The translations under genes and the position numbers were made by a program. A DNA stretch of 64,000 nucleotides, taken from assembly GCF_029542625.1 (NCBI RefSeq), contig NZ_CP120733.1:1488001-1552000 (forward strand), in the 5' to 3' direction. The notes beneath the pieces were generated by a model. It saw nothing but the letters and a program-made list of their open reading frames with translations. It had not been told where the DNA came from and did not search any database. Positions 1-9,587 of this stretch are shown piece after piece; position 1 is the stretch's first letter, and each line of letters starts with the position of its first letter. This stretch comes from Tepidibacter hydrothermalis. GTDB lineage: Bacteria; Bacillota; Clostridia; Peptostreptococcales; Peptostreptococcaceae.

Positions 1-182
1 TTACCGAAAAAAGCTATATGCCATTTATCATTTTCTAAAAAGTAAGTTGTTGCTACTTCTGTATATGTTACTGTTTTGTCTTCATTTATTGTTATTTTAG
101 TATATTTTGATAATATTTTGATTATCTTATCATTATAATCATTTATACTATGATAACCTAATGTTCTTAAAGTATTATTCAT
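1..182 (-). CDS. Unknown small protein, 3' end outside window
   Basis: An open frame runs from an ATG at 182 leftward off the window edge, giving about 60 residues that begin MNNTLRTLGYHSIND. A run of five Gs about seven bases upstream acts as the ribosome site. An earlier ATG at 186 would stop after three codons, which fixes the start at 182. It lies 24 bases downstream of the integrase in the same direction, so the two are probably co-transcribed and it may be cargo of the same mobile element. I recognise no domain in the visible part. Confidence 0.55.
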   Translation of the reverse strand, partial: MNNTLRTLGYHSINDYNDKIIKILSKYTKITINEDKTVTYTEVATTYFLENDKWHIAFFG

Positions 183-206
183 TCATTGTCCCCCTTTTAT
201 ATCTTA

Positions 207-1382
207 CTAAAATGGATGGTCATCTTCATCAATATCTTCTTTCTGTTCAGTTTTTATATTAATCTTAAAGCTAGGTTGTGCTTTTTCCCAAGCAGATCTT
301 ATATCTTTATCAGAAGGGTGTACATACATATCCAAAGTAGTTTGAATATGAGCATGACCAGCTCTTTCTTGAGTTGCTTTTGCATCTTTAGTTGCAATAT
401 AAAATATAGTTAAACTTGTATGTCTTAAAAGGTGAGGGTGAACATCTATTCCTGTTTTATTTTTAAGTTTTTTAAATAAAGCACTAACATCTTGGTATTC
501 TAATGGTTTACCTTTGTTTTCACCTCTTAATTTTACAAATACAAAGTTAGTATCAATTTCTAATTCATCTAAAATATCATAAGCATAATCATCAAATAAA
601 TCTATTAAATCCTGCGATATATGTATTTCTCGCTCTCCTGTTTTTAACTTTGCTCCATTAGGCAATTCACCTCTATCAATCAACTTAATTCTATGCCCTT
701 TATTATGATCATAAACTATATCCTCAATAAATAGTGAAAGGAGTTCTCCTATTCGTAATCCCGTTTCAAATAGCAGCTTGATAAGAAATTTATCTCTAAT
801 ATTAGTTGTAGCATTATAAATTACTTCCACTTCTTCTGGAGTTAAAACTTTTAGTTTTCGTCTTGGTTCTTTTATTTTAAGGATATTTTTATTTTTAGGG
901 TTATCTTTATTCACATGATGTAGAAAGTCTTTATAAGAATTGCAACCTCCTGTAAATACTTGTTTCATTAGTTTTTCAATCATATCATTATTGATTTCTT
1001 CTGTTCTAAACAAGTAATCATAGAAGTTAGTAACAACTGTTACTATTAGATTACAAGTTGTTTCAGCTCGTTTAGTTTCAGATTCTTCATCCTCAATAGG
1101 TTTTAATTCTATTACTTTGTTACTTTCATAAGGATTTCTAAGCCATCCAACAAACTCGAATAAATCATTTATATTAATATTTGTGTAATTTTTTTCTATT
1201 GCACTTAAATATTCAAAGTAATGTTTAAGAGCGTAACAATAAGTTTTTTGAGTGTTATAACTTTTTTCACCATTATCAATAAACTTTAAGTATTTTGCTA
1301 CTGGCATTATTGGTGTTCCATCAGTGTTAACTAACAAGTATCTTTTAACATTATTATCTAACTTTACTTCTTGTACTTTCAT
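207..1382 (-). CDS. Tyrosine recombinase / phage-type integrase
   Basis: A 391-residue site-specific recombinase, presumably responsible for integrating or excising a mobile element. It has an N-terminal SAM-like core-binding domain (about residues 30-140) and a C-terminal catalytic domain (about 180-360). The catalytic set is visible: Arg210 in TGLRIGELLSL, His317 and Arg320 in HPHLLRH, His343 in AGHAHIQTT, and the nucleophile Tyr353 in DMYVHP. Length and residues are those of an intact enzyme. It sits at the window edge next to a small gene on the same strand, suggesting the end of an integrated element. No attachment-site duplication or target tRNA is visible in the window, so the element boundaries cannot be set. 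Confidence 0.9.
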   Translation of the reverse strand: MKVQEVKLDNNVKRYLLVNTDGTPIMPVAKYLKFIDNGEKSYNTQKTYCYALKHYFEYLSAIEKNYTNININDLFEFVGWLRNPYESNKVIELKPIEDEESETKRAETTCNLIVTVVTNFYDYLFRTEEINNDMIEKLMKQVFTGGCNSYKDFLHHVNKDNPKNKNILKIKEPRRKLKVLTPEEVEVIYNATTNIRDKFLIKLLFETGLRIGELLSLFIEDIVYDHNKGHRIKLIDRGELPNGAKLKTGEREIHISQDLIDLFDDYAYDILDELEIDTNFVFVKLRGENKGKPLEYQDVSALFKKLKNKTGIDVHPHLLRHTSLTIFYIATKDAKATQERAGHAHIQTTLDMYVHPSDKDIRSAWEKAQPSFKINIKTEQKEDIDEDDHPF

Positions 1383-1664
1383 GTTATCCTCCTATGTAAA
1401 CTTTACATCTTCATTATACAAACAAATGTTCTGATATACTACAAGCATATTATACCAACTATACTTCTTTATTCATCTACTTTTAATTATTCAAATATAT
1501 AAAAAAAGATATAGAATAATAGTCCATATTAAACTATTTATCCTATATCCATAATACTCTATTTAATATTATATAAGCCATGGCTTTTTTATATACTAAG
1601 GGATTATAAAATTTTCGTTCTGTGGATAACATTGATGGAAGAATTATACTTGCAACTATTTTAA

Positions 1665-1731
1665 GCAACGGAGCCCGTAGGACTCGTTGGCGACATGAGC
1701 TATGCGATAGCATAAAGCGGATTTTTTTATA
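1665..1731. other. GC-rich double hairpin ending in a T-run
   Basis: In strongly AT-rich surroundings, 1665-1720 contains an imperfect stem (CAACG pairing with CGTTG) and a second small stem (GCTAT-GCG-ATAGC), followed by AAGCGGA and seven Ts. It could be a terminator, a small RNA or an extragenic repeat. Only the sequence pattern supports it. Confidence 0.35.
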
Positions 1732-2034
1732 TATTTTTAATATAAATATACACTTCACTTTTAGAAGGTGGAAGTGAAGTTTAAAATAAAAATTTATGAC
1801 ATAGTGCAAGAAAGTAACTATAGTGCAAAAACACCAAAAAATGGTAGATATTCTGCAATGAAAAATAAAAATTTATGCCATAGAAAAAAGTACTATTCTG
1901 TTAAAATTAATGTAATATTCGAAAAACTTATATTGGTTAATTCAGGGAAGAGAGTGATAATTAACTAATTGTACTTAGAAAATTAAAAAATAAAATAGAA
2001 ATAATACAATAAATAGATGAACATATAAGTCAAA

Positions 2035-2048
2035 AGAAAACGTTTTCA
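2035..2048. promoter_or_regulatory. Putative CcpA catabolite-repression (cre) site
   Basis: AGAAAACGTTTTCA contains the perfect palindrome GAAAACGTTTTC and fits the cre consensus TGNAANCGNNNNCA except at the first base. It lies about 45 bases upstream of the -10 box of the choline operon, consistent with carbon-source control. CcpA itself is not in the window. Confidence 0.45.
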
Positions 2049-2092
2049 GCATTGTACAGTTGCATAAGACTCTGTAAATAAATTTAAATGGC

Positions 2093-2098
2093 TATAAT
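2093..2098 (+). promoter_or_regulatory. -10 box of the choline microcompartment operon
   Basis: A perfect TATAAT lies 81 bases before the first start codon of the operon. No TTGACA-like -35 box is found at the proper distance, as expected for a promoter needing an activator such as the AraC-type response regulator at 18160-18930. The sequence ATTGTACA at 2051-2058 is a candidate activator contact. Confidence 0.5.
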
Positions 2099-2179
2099 CT
2101 GAGGAACTAAAAATAGTCATTATAAATTTTTATTTAAAATTAATAAATAAGAATTATTTAAGGGAAGGGAGTTTTGTTT

Positions 2180-3271
2180 GTGTCAGAAATGTCAACAGTA
2201 GCTAATGCATCTGCAATTGCTGCGAAAAAGAAGCTATCATCTCAGTTTTTTAGAAAAGGTATTGCAATTGCATTATTTTCAGCTGTAATGTATGGATTCT
2301 ATTCAGCGTTTTTAACCTTAGGTATGACTAAAGGGGTTTGGGCAGATTGGTATGGCGAAAACACATCAGGGTTATCACCTTTTGTTATTACATTCGTACT
2401 AGGAGCAGTTGGAAGTGCAGTAAATGACACTTGTAGTGCTATTTGGGCAATGTTATATGCAGGTGTTAAAGGTAAGTTTGGAGATTTCTTAAGATGTCTT
2501 AATACTACTCCAGGTCGTGTAATGATTTTAGCGGCTTTAATTGGAGGACCGGTTTCCAGTACAGCCTATGTTATTGGTCTTCAAATGGCTGGTTCAATTG
2601 TTATTCCTATTACTGCTCTTTGTCCAGCTATTGGTGCTGTTTTAGGAAGAGTTTTATTCAAACAAGAATTAAACAAACGTATGATGTTAGGTATTGCTAT
2701 TTGTGTTATTGCTAGTTTTATGATTGGTAGCACAAGTATTAGTGGAGATGCACAAGAGGGAGCTTTCTTAGGAGTTTGCATTGCTTTTATTGCTGCTCTT
2801 GGTTGGGGATTTGAAGGTTGTGTGGCAGGTTATGGTACATCTATGATTGACTCTGAAATTGGTATTACTATTCGTCAGGCAACATCAGGAATTTCAAACT
2901 TAATTATATTACTTCCTATATTTGGGATGATGGCAGGAAATGTTGGTCTTTCAACTAATCTTGCGCTTAAAGCATTTACAAGTGGACCTGCTATGATTTG
3001 GTTTGCTGCAAGTGGTCTTTGTGCATTTGTTTCCTATATGTTCTGGTATAGAGGTAACAGTATGTGCGGTGCCGCTCTAGGAATGGCTTGTAATGGAACA
3101 TTCTCATTCTGGGGACCATTCTGTTGCTGGATAGTACTTGGAGTATTTTGTGGTATCAGTGGTTGGTCAATACCACTTATAGCTTGGGTTGCTGCTGTAC
3201 TTATGGTATTTGGTATTTTGGTAATTGCAATGAATCCATTGGATTTATTGAGAAAAAAGGAGGAAGAGTAG
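2180..3271 (+). CDS. DMT-superfamily transporter, candidate choline permease
   Basis: An integral membrane protein of 363 residues with about ten hydrophobic helices and the two-fold EamA-like layout (for example residues around 115-175 and 300-360). I choose GTG at 2180 because the ribosome site AAGGGAGGGAG-like stretch at 2160-2171 is eight bases away; the TTG at 2174 is too close. It is the first gene of the choline operon, so import of choline is the natural inference. The choline permease LicB of Haemophilus and pneumococcus also belongs to the DMT superfamily, which fits, but direct similarity to LicB is not evident by eye. Another quaternary amine or export of a product remains possible. 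Confidence 0.7.
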   Translation: MSEMSTVANASAIAAKKKLSSQFFRKGIAIALFSAVMYGFYSAFLTLGMTKGVWADWYGENTSGLSPFVITFVLGAVGSAVNDTCSAIWAMLYAGVKGKFGDFLRCLNTTPGRVMILAALIGGPVSSTAYVIGLQMAGSIVIPITALCPAIGAVLGRVLFKQELNKRMMLGIAICVIASFMIGSTSISGDAQEGAFLGVCIAFIAALGWGFEGCVAGYGTSMIDSEIGITIRQATSGISNLIILLPIFGMMAGNVGLSTNLALKAFTSGPAMIWFAASGLCAFVSYMFWYRGNSMCGAALGMACNGTFSFWGPFCCWIVLGVFCGISGWSIPLIAWVAAVLMVFGILVIAMNPLDLLRKKEEE

Positions 3272-3272
3272 T

Positions 3273-3539
3273 ATGAAACCTCTTAACTATGCTATTTTAA
3301 AATATTTTACAACGGTTGATGATGCTTGTGCAGCAGATGTTATTGAAGCTTTGAAAGGTGAATATGGTAATTTCAAAGCCTTGAATAAGAAGGATGTAAT
3401 TTCTGCTTTAATGACGGCTGAAGCTAATGGCCTTCTTGAAGAATCAAGATTTGAAATGAACGAGGCTGAAGAATTAAAAGTTTATTATCGTGCTCATGAA
3501 GAAGGAGCAGCTACAATTAATAAGTATATTAAAGATTAA
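3273..3539 (+). CDS. Small winged-helix-like protein of the choline operon
   Basis: An 88-residue soluble protein starting one base after the transporter stop codon, with its ribosome site (GGAGGAA) inside the transporter gene, so the two are translationally coupled. The predicted pattern of three helices, then a strand pair (residues about 57-72), then a C-terminal helix resembles a small winged helix of the PadR kind. No catalytic motif is seen. I do not recognise the family with certainty. It may be an operon-specific regulator or a partner of the transporter. Confidence 0.6.
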   Translation: MKPLNYAILKYFTTVDDACAADVIEALKGEYGNFKALNKKDVISALMTAEANGLLEESRFEMNEAEELKVYYRAHEEGAATINKYIKD

Positions 3540-3680
3540 TAGCTTAGATTATTACTAGAATATTGTCAATTTAAAGTAAGAATGAATACTTTTCAAGAAA
3601 AGCAATTTTATAAAGTGAAATTGTATTTTCTTGAAAAGTCCATAAAATACACATTGTTACAAATGGAAGGAGGTAATGTA

Positions 3681-3977
3681 ATGAGGTATTACGGAGAAGA
3701 AGCATTAGGTCTTATCGAAACAGTAGGAATGGTTCCTGCAATTGAGGCGGCAGACAAAATGCTAAAGGCTGCTAATGTTGAACTTGTATCATATGAAAAC
3801 ATAGGTTCTACTCTTGTTACAATTATGGTAAAGGGCGATGTTGGTGCTGTTAAGGCGTCTGTGGAAGCAGGAGCTGTTGCTGCCGCGGCAATTGGCAAAT
3901 TGACAGCACAACATGTTATGCCACGACCTATTAAAGATATTGGAGATATTGTTTCGATATATGACGTTGATAAATAA
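3681..3977 (+). CDS. BMC-H shell hexamer protein (PduA/CutN type)
   Basis: A 98-residue bacterial microcompartment hexamer subunit made of a single BMC domain. Hallmarks are ALGLIETVGMVPAIEAAD at the N terminus, the pore loop NIGSTL and the motif [13 protein letters not shown]. The frame is open upstream from 3582, but the ATG at 3681 has an excellent ribosome site (GGAAGGAGG) seven bases away and matches the usual BMC-H N terminus, so the longer version is rejected. It probably forms the bulk of a shell facet. Its pore residues (Gly-Ser-Thr) differ from those of the three other BMC-H paralogues in the locus, which implies different permeability. Confidence 0.93.
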   Translation: MRYYGEEALGLIETVGMVPAIEAADKMLKAANVELVSYENIGSTLVTIMVKGDVGAVKASVEAGAVAAAAIGKLTAQHVMPRPIKDIGDIVSIYDVDK

Positions 3978-4003
3978 AAGTAAATTTGGAGAGGGGACTA
4001 CAT

Positions 4004-4306
4004 ATGAGCAAATACAATGCTTTAGGTTTAATAGAAACATTTGGTATAGTTTTTGTTTTGGAGGCTGCAGATGCAATGTGTAAAGCGGCAGATGTTGAAT
4101 TGATTGGTTTTGAAAACGTAGCTTCTGGATATATTTCTGTGTTAGTTCGCGGAGACGTAGGAGCATGTAAAGCAGCTGTAGAAGCAGGCGTAAAAGCTGT
4201 AGAAGATATGGGAGCTGAAGTTTATAGCTCAGTTGTTATTGCAAGTCCGCATCAAGATATTGAAAAAATTATTTCGCGCTATTCACTTGATGTTTTGAAC
4301 GCTTAA
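4004..4306 (+). CDS. BMC-H shell hexamer protein, variant pore
   Basis: A 100-residue BMC-H subunit with the signatures ALGLIETFGIVFVLEAAD and GDVGACKAAVEAG. The ATG at 4004 follows GGAGAGGGG; an in-frame TTG at 3986 would place that ribosome site inside the gene. The pore loop reads NVASGY rather than the usual Gly-Gly or Gly-Ser, and the first helix lacks the common lysine pattern, so this paralogue may line a distinct channel. It follows the first BMC-H gene by 26 bases in the same operon. Confidence 0.92.
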   Translation: MSKYNALGLIETFGIVFVLEAADAMCKAADVELIGFENVASGYISVLVRGDVGACKAAVEAGVKAVEDMGAEVYSSVVIASPHQDIEKIISRYSLDVLNA

Positions 4307-4386
4307 TGAATCAATAATGTGGTACATTATAAAATTTTAGTAATGTATAAGTAGTAAACTATATTTAATGAAAGGGAGAGACAGAA

Positions 4387-5877
4387 ATGAACATTATAGA
4401 TAATGATTTGCTCTCCATCCAAGAGTCTCGAATTCTTATAGAAAATGCACGCGAAGCACAAAAATCAGTGGCAACTTTTTCACAGGAAAAACTTGATGAG
4501 ATTGTTGAGCGTATGGCAGAAGAAATTGGAAAATATGCTTGCGAACTTGCAGTAATGTGCAAAGAGGAAACTGATTATGGAAAATGGCAGGATAAATATA
4601 TCAAAAATCGATTTGCTTGTGAGTATCTACCAATTAGACTTAGAAAAATGTGCTGTGTAGGTATTATTGGGGAAGATAAAGAGAATAAGACTATGGATGT
4701 AGGAGTACCTATGGGTGTAATTATAGCATTAAGTCCTGCAACTAGCCCTATTTCCACTACCATCTATAAAGCTTTAATTGCAGTTAAGTCCGGAAATGCA
4801 ATTATTTTTTCTCCGCATCCTAGAGCGAAGAAGACAATTGGTAAAGCTCTTGACATTATGATAAGGGCTGCTGAAGGCTATGGATTACCAGCAGGAGCTC
4901 TTTCATATTTACATACTGTAACAACTGCTGGAACAATGGAACTAATGAATCACAAAGAAACATCACTTATTATGAACACTGGTGTTCCAGGAATGCTTGA
5001 TGCAGCATATAAATCTGGAAAGCCTGTGATTTATGGGGGCAATGGTAATGGACCTGCATTTATTGAACGTACAGCTGATATAAAGCAGGCAGTTAGAGAT
5101 ATTATTGCTAGTAAGACATTTGATAATGGAATGGTATCAGCGGCTGAACAGTCTATTGTTGTAGATAGTTGTATTGCAGCTGAGGTTAAACAGGAGATGC
5201 AAGTCAGTGGTGCGTATTTCATGACAGAGGAAGAGGCACAAAAACTTGGTTCACTGTTTTTTTATTCAGATGGAAAAGTAAACTCTGAAATGGTTGGTAA
5301 ATCTGCATTAGAATTGGCCAAGAGAGCAGGATTTTGTGTTCCAAGTAATACACTAGTATTGATTTCTGAGCAGAAATATGTTTCTGAGACCAATCCTTAC
5401 TCTAAGGAAAAACTTTGTCCAGTTTTAGCTTACTATATTGAAGACGATTGGATGAATGCCTGTGAAAAATGTATAGAGTTACTATTAAGTGAGAGAAATG
5501 GACATACCCTTGTTATACACTCGAAAAATGAAGAGGTTATTCGCCAGTTTGCATTAAAAAAACCGGTTGGTAGAGTACTTGTGAATACTCCGGCTTCCTT
5601 TGGTAGTATGGGTGCGACAACTAATTTATTTCCTGCATTAACTCTTGGAAGTGGATCAGCAGGTAAGGGAATGACATCGGATAATGTTTCACCGATGAAT
5701 CTGATTTATATTCGTAAAGTAGGATATGGTGTAAGAAACATAGATGAGATAACTAATAGAGTTTTAACAAGAGAAAAAACGTCTATAAGTTGTGTATCAA
5801 AGTCTGAAGAGTGTAATCAAGATGAAATTAAGATAATACAACATATTTTAGAAAAAGTTATGAAAGAAATAAAATAG
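4387..5877 (+). CDS. Aldehyde dehydrogenase paralogue with Ser at the catalytic Cys site
   Basis: A 496-residue member of the CoA-acylating acetaldehyde dehydrogenase family (EutE/PduP/CutF type). The Rossmann-region segment [17 protein letters not shown] and the motif [15 protein letters not shown] align without gaps to the second copy at 15563. At the nucleophile position, where that copy reads NGTICASEQ with Cys251, this one reads NGMVSAAEQ with Ser251 (codon TCA at 5137-5139). A thioester mechanism needs the cysteine, so this copy is predicted inactive as a CoA-acylating dehydrogenase and may be structural or regulatory. After a linker (about 465-480) the C terminus ends in an amphipathic helix, likely a targeting peptide. 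Paired ALDH-like genes occur in other choline BMC loci; whether Ser is conserved there is not known to me. Confidence 0.9.
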   Translation: MNIIDNDLLSIQESRILIENAREAQKSVATFSQEKLDEIVERMAEEIGKYACELAVMCKEETDYGKWQDKYIKNRFACEYLPIRLRKMCCVGIIGEDKENKTMDVGVPMGVIIALSPATSPISTTIYKALIAVKSGNAIIFSPHPRAKKTIGKALDIMIRAAEGYGLPAGALSYLHTVTTAGTMELMNHKETSLIMNTGVPGMLDAAYKSGKPVIYGGNGNGPAFIERTADIKQAVRDIIASKTFDNGMVSAAEQSIVVDSCIAAEVKQEMQVSGAYFMTEEEAQKLGSLFFYSDGKVNSEMVGKSALELAKRAGFCVPSNTLVLISEQKYVSETNPYSKEKLCPVLAYYIEDDWMNACEKCIELLLSERNGHTLVIHSKNEEVIRQFALKKPVGRVLVNTPASFGSMGATTNLFPALTLGSGSAGKGMTSDNVSPMNLIYIRKVGYGVRNIDEITNRVLTREKTSISCVSKSEECNQDEIKIIQHILEKVMKEIK

Positions 5878-5956
5878 CTTTTTAGATTTGTTTAATAATT
5901 GTAAAGAAACATATATGAAATTAAAAATAATTGAAAAAGAATTGGGGGTAAAGAGT

Positions 5957-8497
5957 TTGGATATTCGTGAATTTTCAAATAAATTTGCAGAAGCCACTAA
6001 AAACATGTCTGCAGAAGAAAGATCATCTTTAATGAAGATTTTTGAAGGTATTTCAAAAGAAATTACAAAAGACGATATTAAATCTCACATACAGCCAGAC
6101 GTAAATGAGCATAAAGTTCCAGAAGGTATAACTGAACGTCTAAAAAAGCTTAAGGAAACATATTTAAAGTGGAAACCCACTATTACTACATATCGTGCAC
6201 GTGCTATTACAAAGATCGCTAAGGAAAATCCAGGTATGCCTAAGATTTTATTAAGAGGTAAATGCTTCAGATATTGTTGCGAAACTGCGCCTTTAGTAAT
6301 TCAAGATGATGAATTGATTGTAGGAGCTCCTTGTGGTGCACCTCGTGCCGGTGCTTTTTCTCCTGATATAGCATGGAGATGGATGGAAGATGAAATTGAT
6401 ACAATTGGTACTCGTCCTCAGGATCCATTTTATATTTCAGAAGAAGATAAGAAATATATGCGTGAGGAACTTTTTCCATTCTGGAAAGGTAAATCAGTTG
6501 ATGAGTATTGTGAAGATCAATATCGTGAGGCTGGAGTTTGGGAAATTTCAGGTGAATCCTTTGTTTCAGATTGTTCATACCATGCAGTAAATGGTGGTGG
6601 AGATTCAAATCCTGGATACGATGTAATTCTAATGAAAAAAGGTATGTTAGATATTCAAAAGGAAGCACAAGAACATTTAGACAAATTAAGTTATGAAAAT
6701 CCTGAGGATATTGAAAAAATTTATTTCTATAAATCTGTTATTGAAACTACTGAAGGAGTTATGATCTATGCTAAGCGTTTATCTGAATATGCCGCAGAAC
6801 TGGCAGAAAAAGAGACGAATCCTAAGCGTAAGGCAGAACTACAAAAGATTTCTGAAATAAATAAAAGGGTGCCAGCTCATAAGCCTAGTAACTTCTGGGA
6901 AGCAATTCAGGCTGTTTGGACTGTGGAGTCTTTATTAGTAGTTGAAGAGAATCAAACAGGTATGTCAATTGGACGTGTTGACCAGTATATGTATCCATTT
7001 TATAAGGCGGATATAGAGAGCGGTCGTATGACTGAGTATGAAGCATTTGAGTTGGCTGGTTGTATGTTAATTAAAATGTCAGAGATGATGTGGATTACTA
7101 GTGAAGGTGGTTCTAAGTTCTTTGCAGGATATCAACCATTTGTTAATATGTGCGTTGGTGGTGTTACACGTGAGGGTCTTGATGCTACGAATGATTTAAC
7201 TTATTTATTAATGGATGCAGTTCGTCATGTTAAGATTTATCAACCATCATTGGCAACACGTATTCATACTAATTCTCCTAAGAAATATTTAAAGAAAATT
7301 GTTGATGTTGTTCGTTCAGGTATGGGATTCCCAGCATGTCACTTTGATGATGCTCATATTAAGATGATGCTAGCAAAAGGAGTTTCTATAGAAGATGCAC
7401 GTGATTATTGTTTAATGGGTTGTGTTGAGCCACAAAAGGCAGGTAGATTATATCAGTGGACTTCTACAGCTTATACACAATGGCCCATTTGTACTGAATT
7501 AGTTTTAAACAAAGGTGTTCCACTATGGTATGGTAAGCAGGTTTGCCCTGATACGGGGGATTTAGACAGTTTTAAAACTTACGAAGAGTTTGAAAATGCT
7601 GTTAAAGAACAGATTAAATATGTTACTAAGTTGAGTAGTATAGCTACCGTTATATCACAGCGTGTTCATAAGGAGTTAGCTCCAAAGCCATTAATGTCAA
7701 TTATGTATGAAGGCTGTATGGAAAAGGCTAAAGATGTTTCTGCTGGTGGTGCTATGTACAACTTTGGTCCTGGTGTTATATGGAGTGGTTTAGCTACATA
7801 TGTAGATTCTATGGCTGCTATTAAGAAGCTAGTATATGATGAAAAGAAATATACATTACACCAATTAAATGAAGCATTAAAAGCTGATTTTGAGGGTCAT
7901 GAACAACTTAGAAGTGATTGCTTGAAGGCTCCAAAGTATGGTAATGATGATGATTATGCAGATTTAATTGCTGCTGATTTAATTAACTTTACTGAGATGG
8001 AACATCGTAAGTATAAGACTCTACATTCTGTACTTAGCCATGGTACTTTATCTATATCTAACAATACTCCATTTGGTCAATTGACTGGAGCATCTGCCAA
8101 TGGACGTAAAGCTTGGACACCATTATCTGATGGTATAAGTCCAACTCAAGGAGCAGATTTTAAAGGACCTACTGCAATTATCAAATCTGTTTCTAAAATG
8201 TCTTGCGATAATATGAACATAGGTATGGTTCATAACTTTAAGCTTATGGCTGGTCTACTGGATACACCAGAAGGTGAAGAGGGTATTATTACATTATTGC
8301 GTACTGCTTGTATATTTGGTAATGGTGAAATGCAGTTCAATTATTTAGATAATAATACATTAATAGAAGCACAAAAGCATCCAGAGCAGTATCGCGATCT
8401 GATAGTTCGTGTGGCAGGTTACAGTGCATTCTTCGTTGAACTTTGCAAGGATGTTCAAGATGAGATAATAAGTAGAACTATGCTTACACACTTTTAA
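5957..8497 (+). CDS. cutC: Choline trimethylamine-lyase (glycyl radical enzyme)
   Basis: CutC cleaves choline to trimethylamine and acetaldehyde inside the microcompartment. I choose TTG at 5957, eight bases after GGGGG, giving 846 residues. With this start the key residues fall on the numbers reported for Desulfovibrio alaskensis CutC: Tyr208, Asp216, Phe395, thiyl Cys489 and Glu491 in GCVEPQ, Thr502, Tyr506, and glycyl-radical Gly821 in RVAGYSAFF. That set distinguishes choline lyase from glycerol or propanediol dehydratases. Upstream in-frame starts (5888, 5915) lack good ribosome sites. The gene is preceded by the ALDH paralogue and followed by its activase, with a strong hairpin between them. 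Confidence 0.97.
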   Translation: MDIREFSNKFAEATKNMSAEERSSLMKIFEGISKEITKDDIKSHIQPDVNEHKVPEGITERLKKLKETYLKWKPTITTYRARAITKIAKENPGMPKILLRGKCFRYCCETAPLVIQDDELIVGAPCGAPRAGAFSPDIAWRWMEDEIDTIGTRPQDPFYISEEDKKYMREELFPFWKGKSVDEYCEDQYREAGVWEISGESFVSDCSYHAVNGGGDSNPGYDVILMKKGMLDIQKEAQEHLDKLSYENPEDIEKIYFYKSVIETTEGVMIYAKRLSEYAAELAEKETNPKRKAELQKISEINKRVPAHKPSNFWEAIQAVWTVESLLVVEENQTGMSIGRVDQYMYPFYKADIESGRMTEYEAFELAGCMLIKMSEMMWITSEGGSKFFAGYQPFVNMCVGGVTREGLDATNDLTYLLMDAVRHVKIYQPSLATRIHTNSPKKYLKKIVDVVRSGMGFPACHFDDAHIKMMLAKGVSIEDARDYCLMGCVEPQKAGRLYQWTSTAYTQWPICTELVLNKGVPLWYGKQVCPDTGDLDSFKTYEEFENAVKEQIKYVTKLSSIATVISQRVHKELAPKPLMSIMYEGCMEKAKDVSAGGAMYNFGPGVIWSGLATYVDSMAAIKKLVYDEKKYTLHQLNEALKADFEGHEQLRSDCLKAPKYGNDDDYADLIAADLINFTEMEHRKYKTLHSVLSHGTLSISNNTPFGQLTGASANGRKAWTPLSDGISPTQGADFKGPTAIIKSVSKMSCDNMNIGMVHNFKLMAGLLDTPEGEEGIITLLRTACIFGNGEMQFNYLDNNTLIEAQKHPEQYRDLIVRVAGYSAFFVELCKDVQDEIISRTMLTHF

Positions 8498-8528
8498 ATA
8501 GAATGATTTTAAAAATTTAATTTTATCT

Positions 8529-8576
8529 GATGTTCGGTTCTCATATGCGATAAGGCATATAGAGGACCGACTCATC
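8529..8576 (+). promoter_or_regulatory. Intercistronic stem-loop between cutC and cutD
   Basis: Nearly perfect arms at 8535-8548 (starting CGGTTCTC) and 8555-8569 (ending GAGGACCG), with one G-U pair and one bulge, are closed by an outer GATG/CATC clamp. No T-run follows, so it is not a classical terminator. It probably stabilises the cutC message or lowers cutD expression. Confidence 0.6.
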
Positions 8577-8595
8577 AAACGGGAGATTAGATGAT

Positions 8596-9546
8596 ATGAG
8601 CAATAAAAAGGCAACTATAATTGAAAGAAAAGCATTTATATTTAATGTACAAAAATACAATATGTATGATGGGCCAGGAGTAAGAACATTAGTGTTTTTT
8701 AAAGGATGTCCATTACGTTGTAAGTGGTGTTCCAATCCCGAGGGGTTAGAACGAAAATATCAAGTTATGTTTAAAAGCGAATCATGTATGGATTGCGGTG
8801 CTTGTGTTTCAGTTTGTCCAGTTGGAATTCATACTATTAATAAAGAAGGAAAACATGTACTAGATCATAGTATTGATTGTTTAGGTTGTAATAAGTGTAA
8901 AGAGGTTTGTACTAAAGCTGCATTATCTATTGTGGGAGAGGTAAAAACCGTTTCTGAACTTTTGGAAATTATAGAAGAGGACCAAGATTTTTATGATGTT
9001 TCAGGTGGAGGAGTTACTTTAGGTGGTGGCGAGGTAACTATGCAGCCAGAATTCGCTGCAAATTTACTTATGGCTTGTAAGCAGGAAGGAATAAATACAG
9101 CTATTGAAACCTGTGGTTATGCAAAGCGTGAATCGATACTTCAAGTTGCTCAGTTCACTGATTTGTTTCTTTATGATTTAAAGCACATTGATTCAGAAAG
9201 ACATTACCAACTAACAGGAGTGCGTAATGAGCGAATCTTAGAAAACCTAAAGGAACTGCTTCGCCGTAGATATAACGTAAAAATAAGAATGCCACTTTTA
9301 AAAGGTGTAAATGATAGTCAAAATGAGATTAAAAGAGTGATTGAGTTTCTAATGCCTTATCGTGATTACAAAAATTTTAAGGGAATAGATCTACTTCCTT
9401 ATCATAAATTGGGGGTAAATAAATACAACCAGTTGGGTATGAAGTATCAAATAGAAGAAGATCCCAAATTGAGTAATGAGGAGTTAGAAATTATTGAGAG
9501 TTGGATTAAAGAATATGATTTTCCGGTTTCAGTTATAAAGCATTGA
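8596..9546 (+). CDS. cutD: CutC-activating radical SAM enzyme
   Basis: A 316-residue activase that installs the glycyl radical on CutC. The radical-SAM cluster motif CX3CX2C is at Cys38, Cys42 and Cys45 (GCPLRCKWC). Two ferredoxin-type clusters follow: Cys64-67-70-74 and Cys95-98-101-105, the usual insert of activases for choline lyase and related dehydratases. The SAM-binding GGG-like stretch SGGGVTLGGGE is present. The ATG at 8596 follows GGGAG with suitable spacing. Its place directly after cutC is the usual arrangement. Confidence 0.96.
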   Translation: MSNKKATIIERKAFIFNVQKYNMYDGPGVRTLVFFKGCPLRCKWCSNPEGLERKYQVMFKSESCMDCGACVSVCPVGIHTINKEGKHVLDHSIDCLGCNKCKEVCTKAALSIVGEVKTVSELLEIIEEDQDFYDVSGGGVTLGGGEVTMQPEFAANLLMACKQEGINTAIETCGYAKRESILQVAQFTDLFLYDLKHIDSERHYQLTGVRNERILENLKELLRRRYNVKIRMPLLKGVNDSQNEIKRVIEFLMPYRDYKNFKGIDLLPYHKLGVNKYNQLGMKYQIEEDPKLSNEELEIIESWIKEYDFPVSVIKH

Positions 9547-9587
9547 TAAGCAGAGTTAATATATAAATAGATTGAGAGGTAACTTTT

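Larger units (their letters stand above)
1383..2179. other. Non-coding stretch between integrase and choline locus
   Basis: No supported gene lies here; the open frames at 1543-1809 and 1768-1968 have no ribosome site or recognisable product. It holds a relatively GC-rich hairpin segment (1665-1731), a hairpin with 9-bp arms ACTTCACTT and AAGTGAAGT (1752-1780), and, at its right end, a CcpA-like site and the -10 box of the choline operon. Confidence 0.6.

Noticed and set aside
186-413. Plus-strand open frame overlapping the integrase 3' end
   Set aside because: Antisense shadow of a well-supported integrase; no ribosome site or recognisable product.
1543-1968. Two overlapping short frames on opposite strands
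   Set aside because: They cover hairpins and AT-rich DNA, lack ribosome sites and have no protein-like pattern.
5888-5956. Longer CutC start (TTG 5888 or ATG 5915)
   Set aside because: Neither has a good ribosome site. TTG 5957 has one and gives residue numbers identical to characterised CutC (Cys489, Gly821).
6267-6668. Minus-strand frame of 133 codons inside cutC
   Set aside because: Shadow frame created by codon bias of cutC; composition is His/Leu-rich and unlike a protein.
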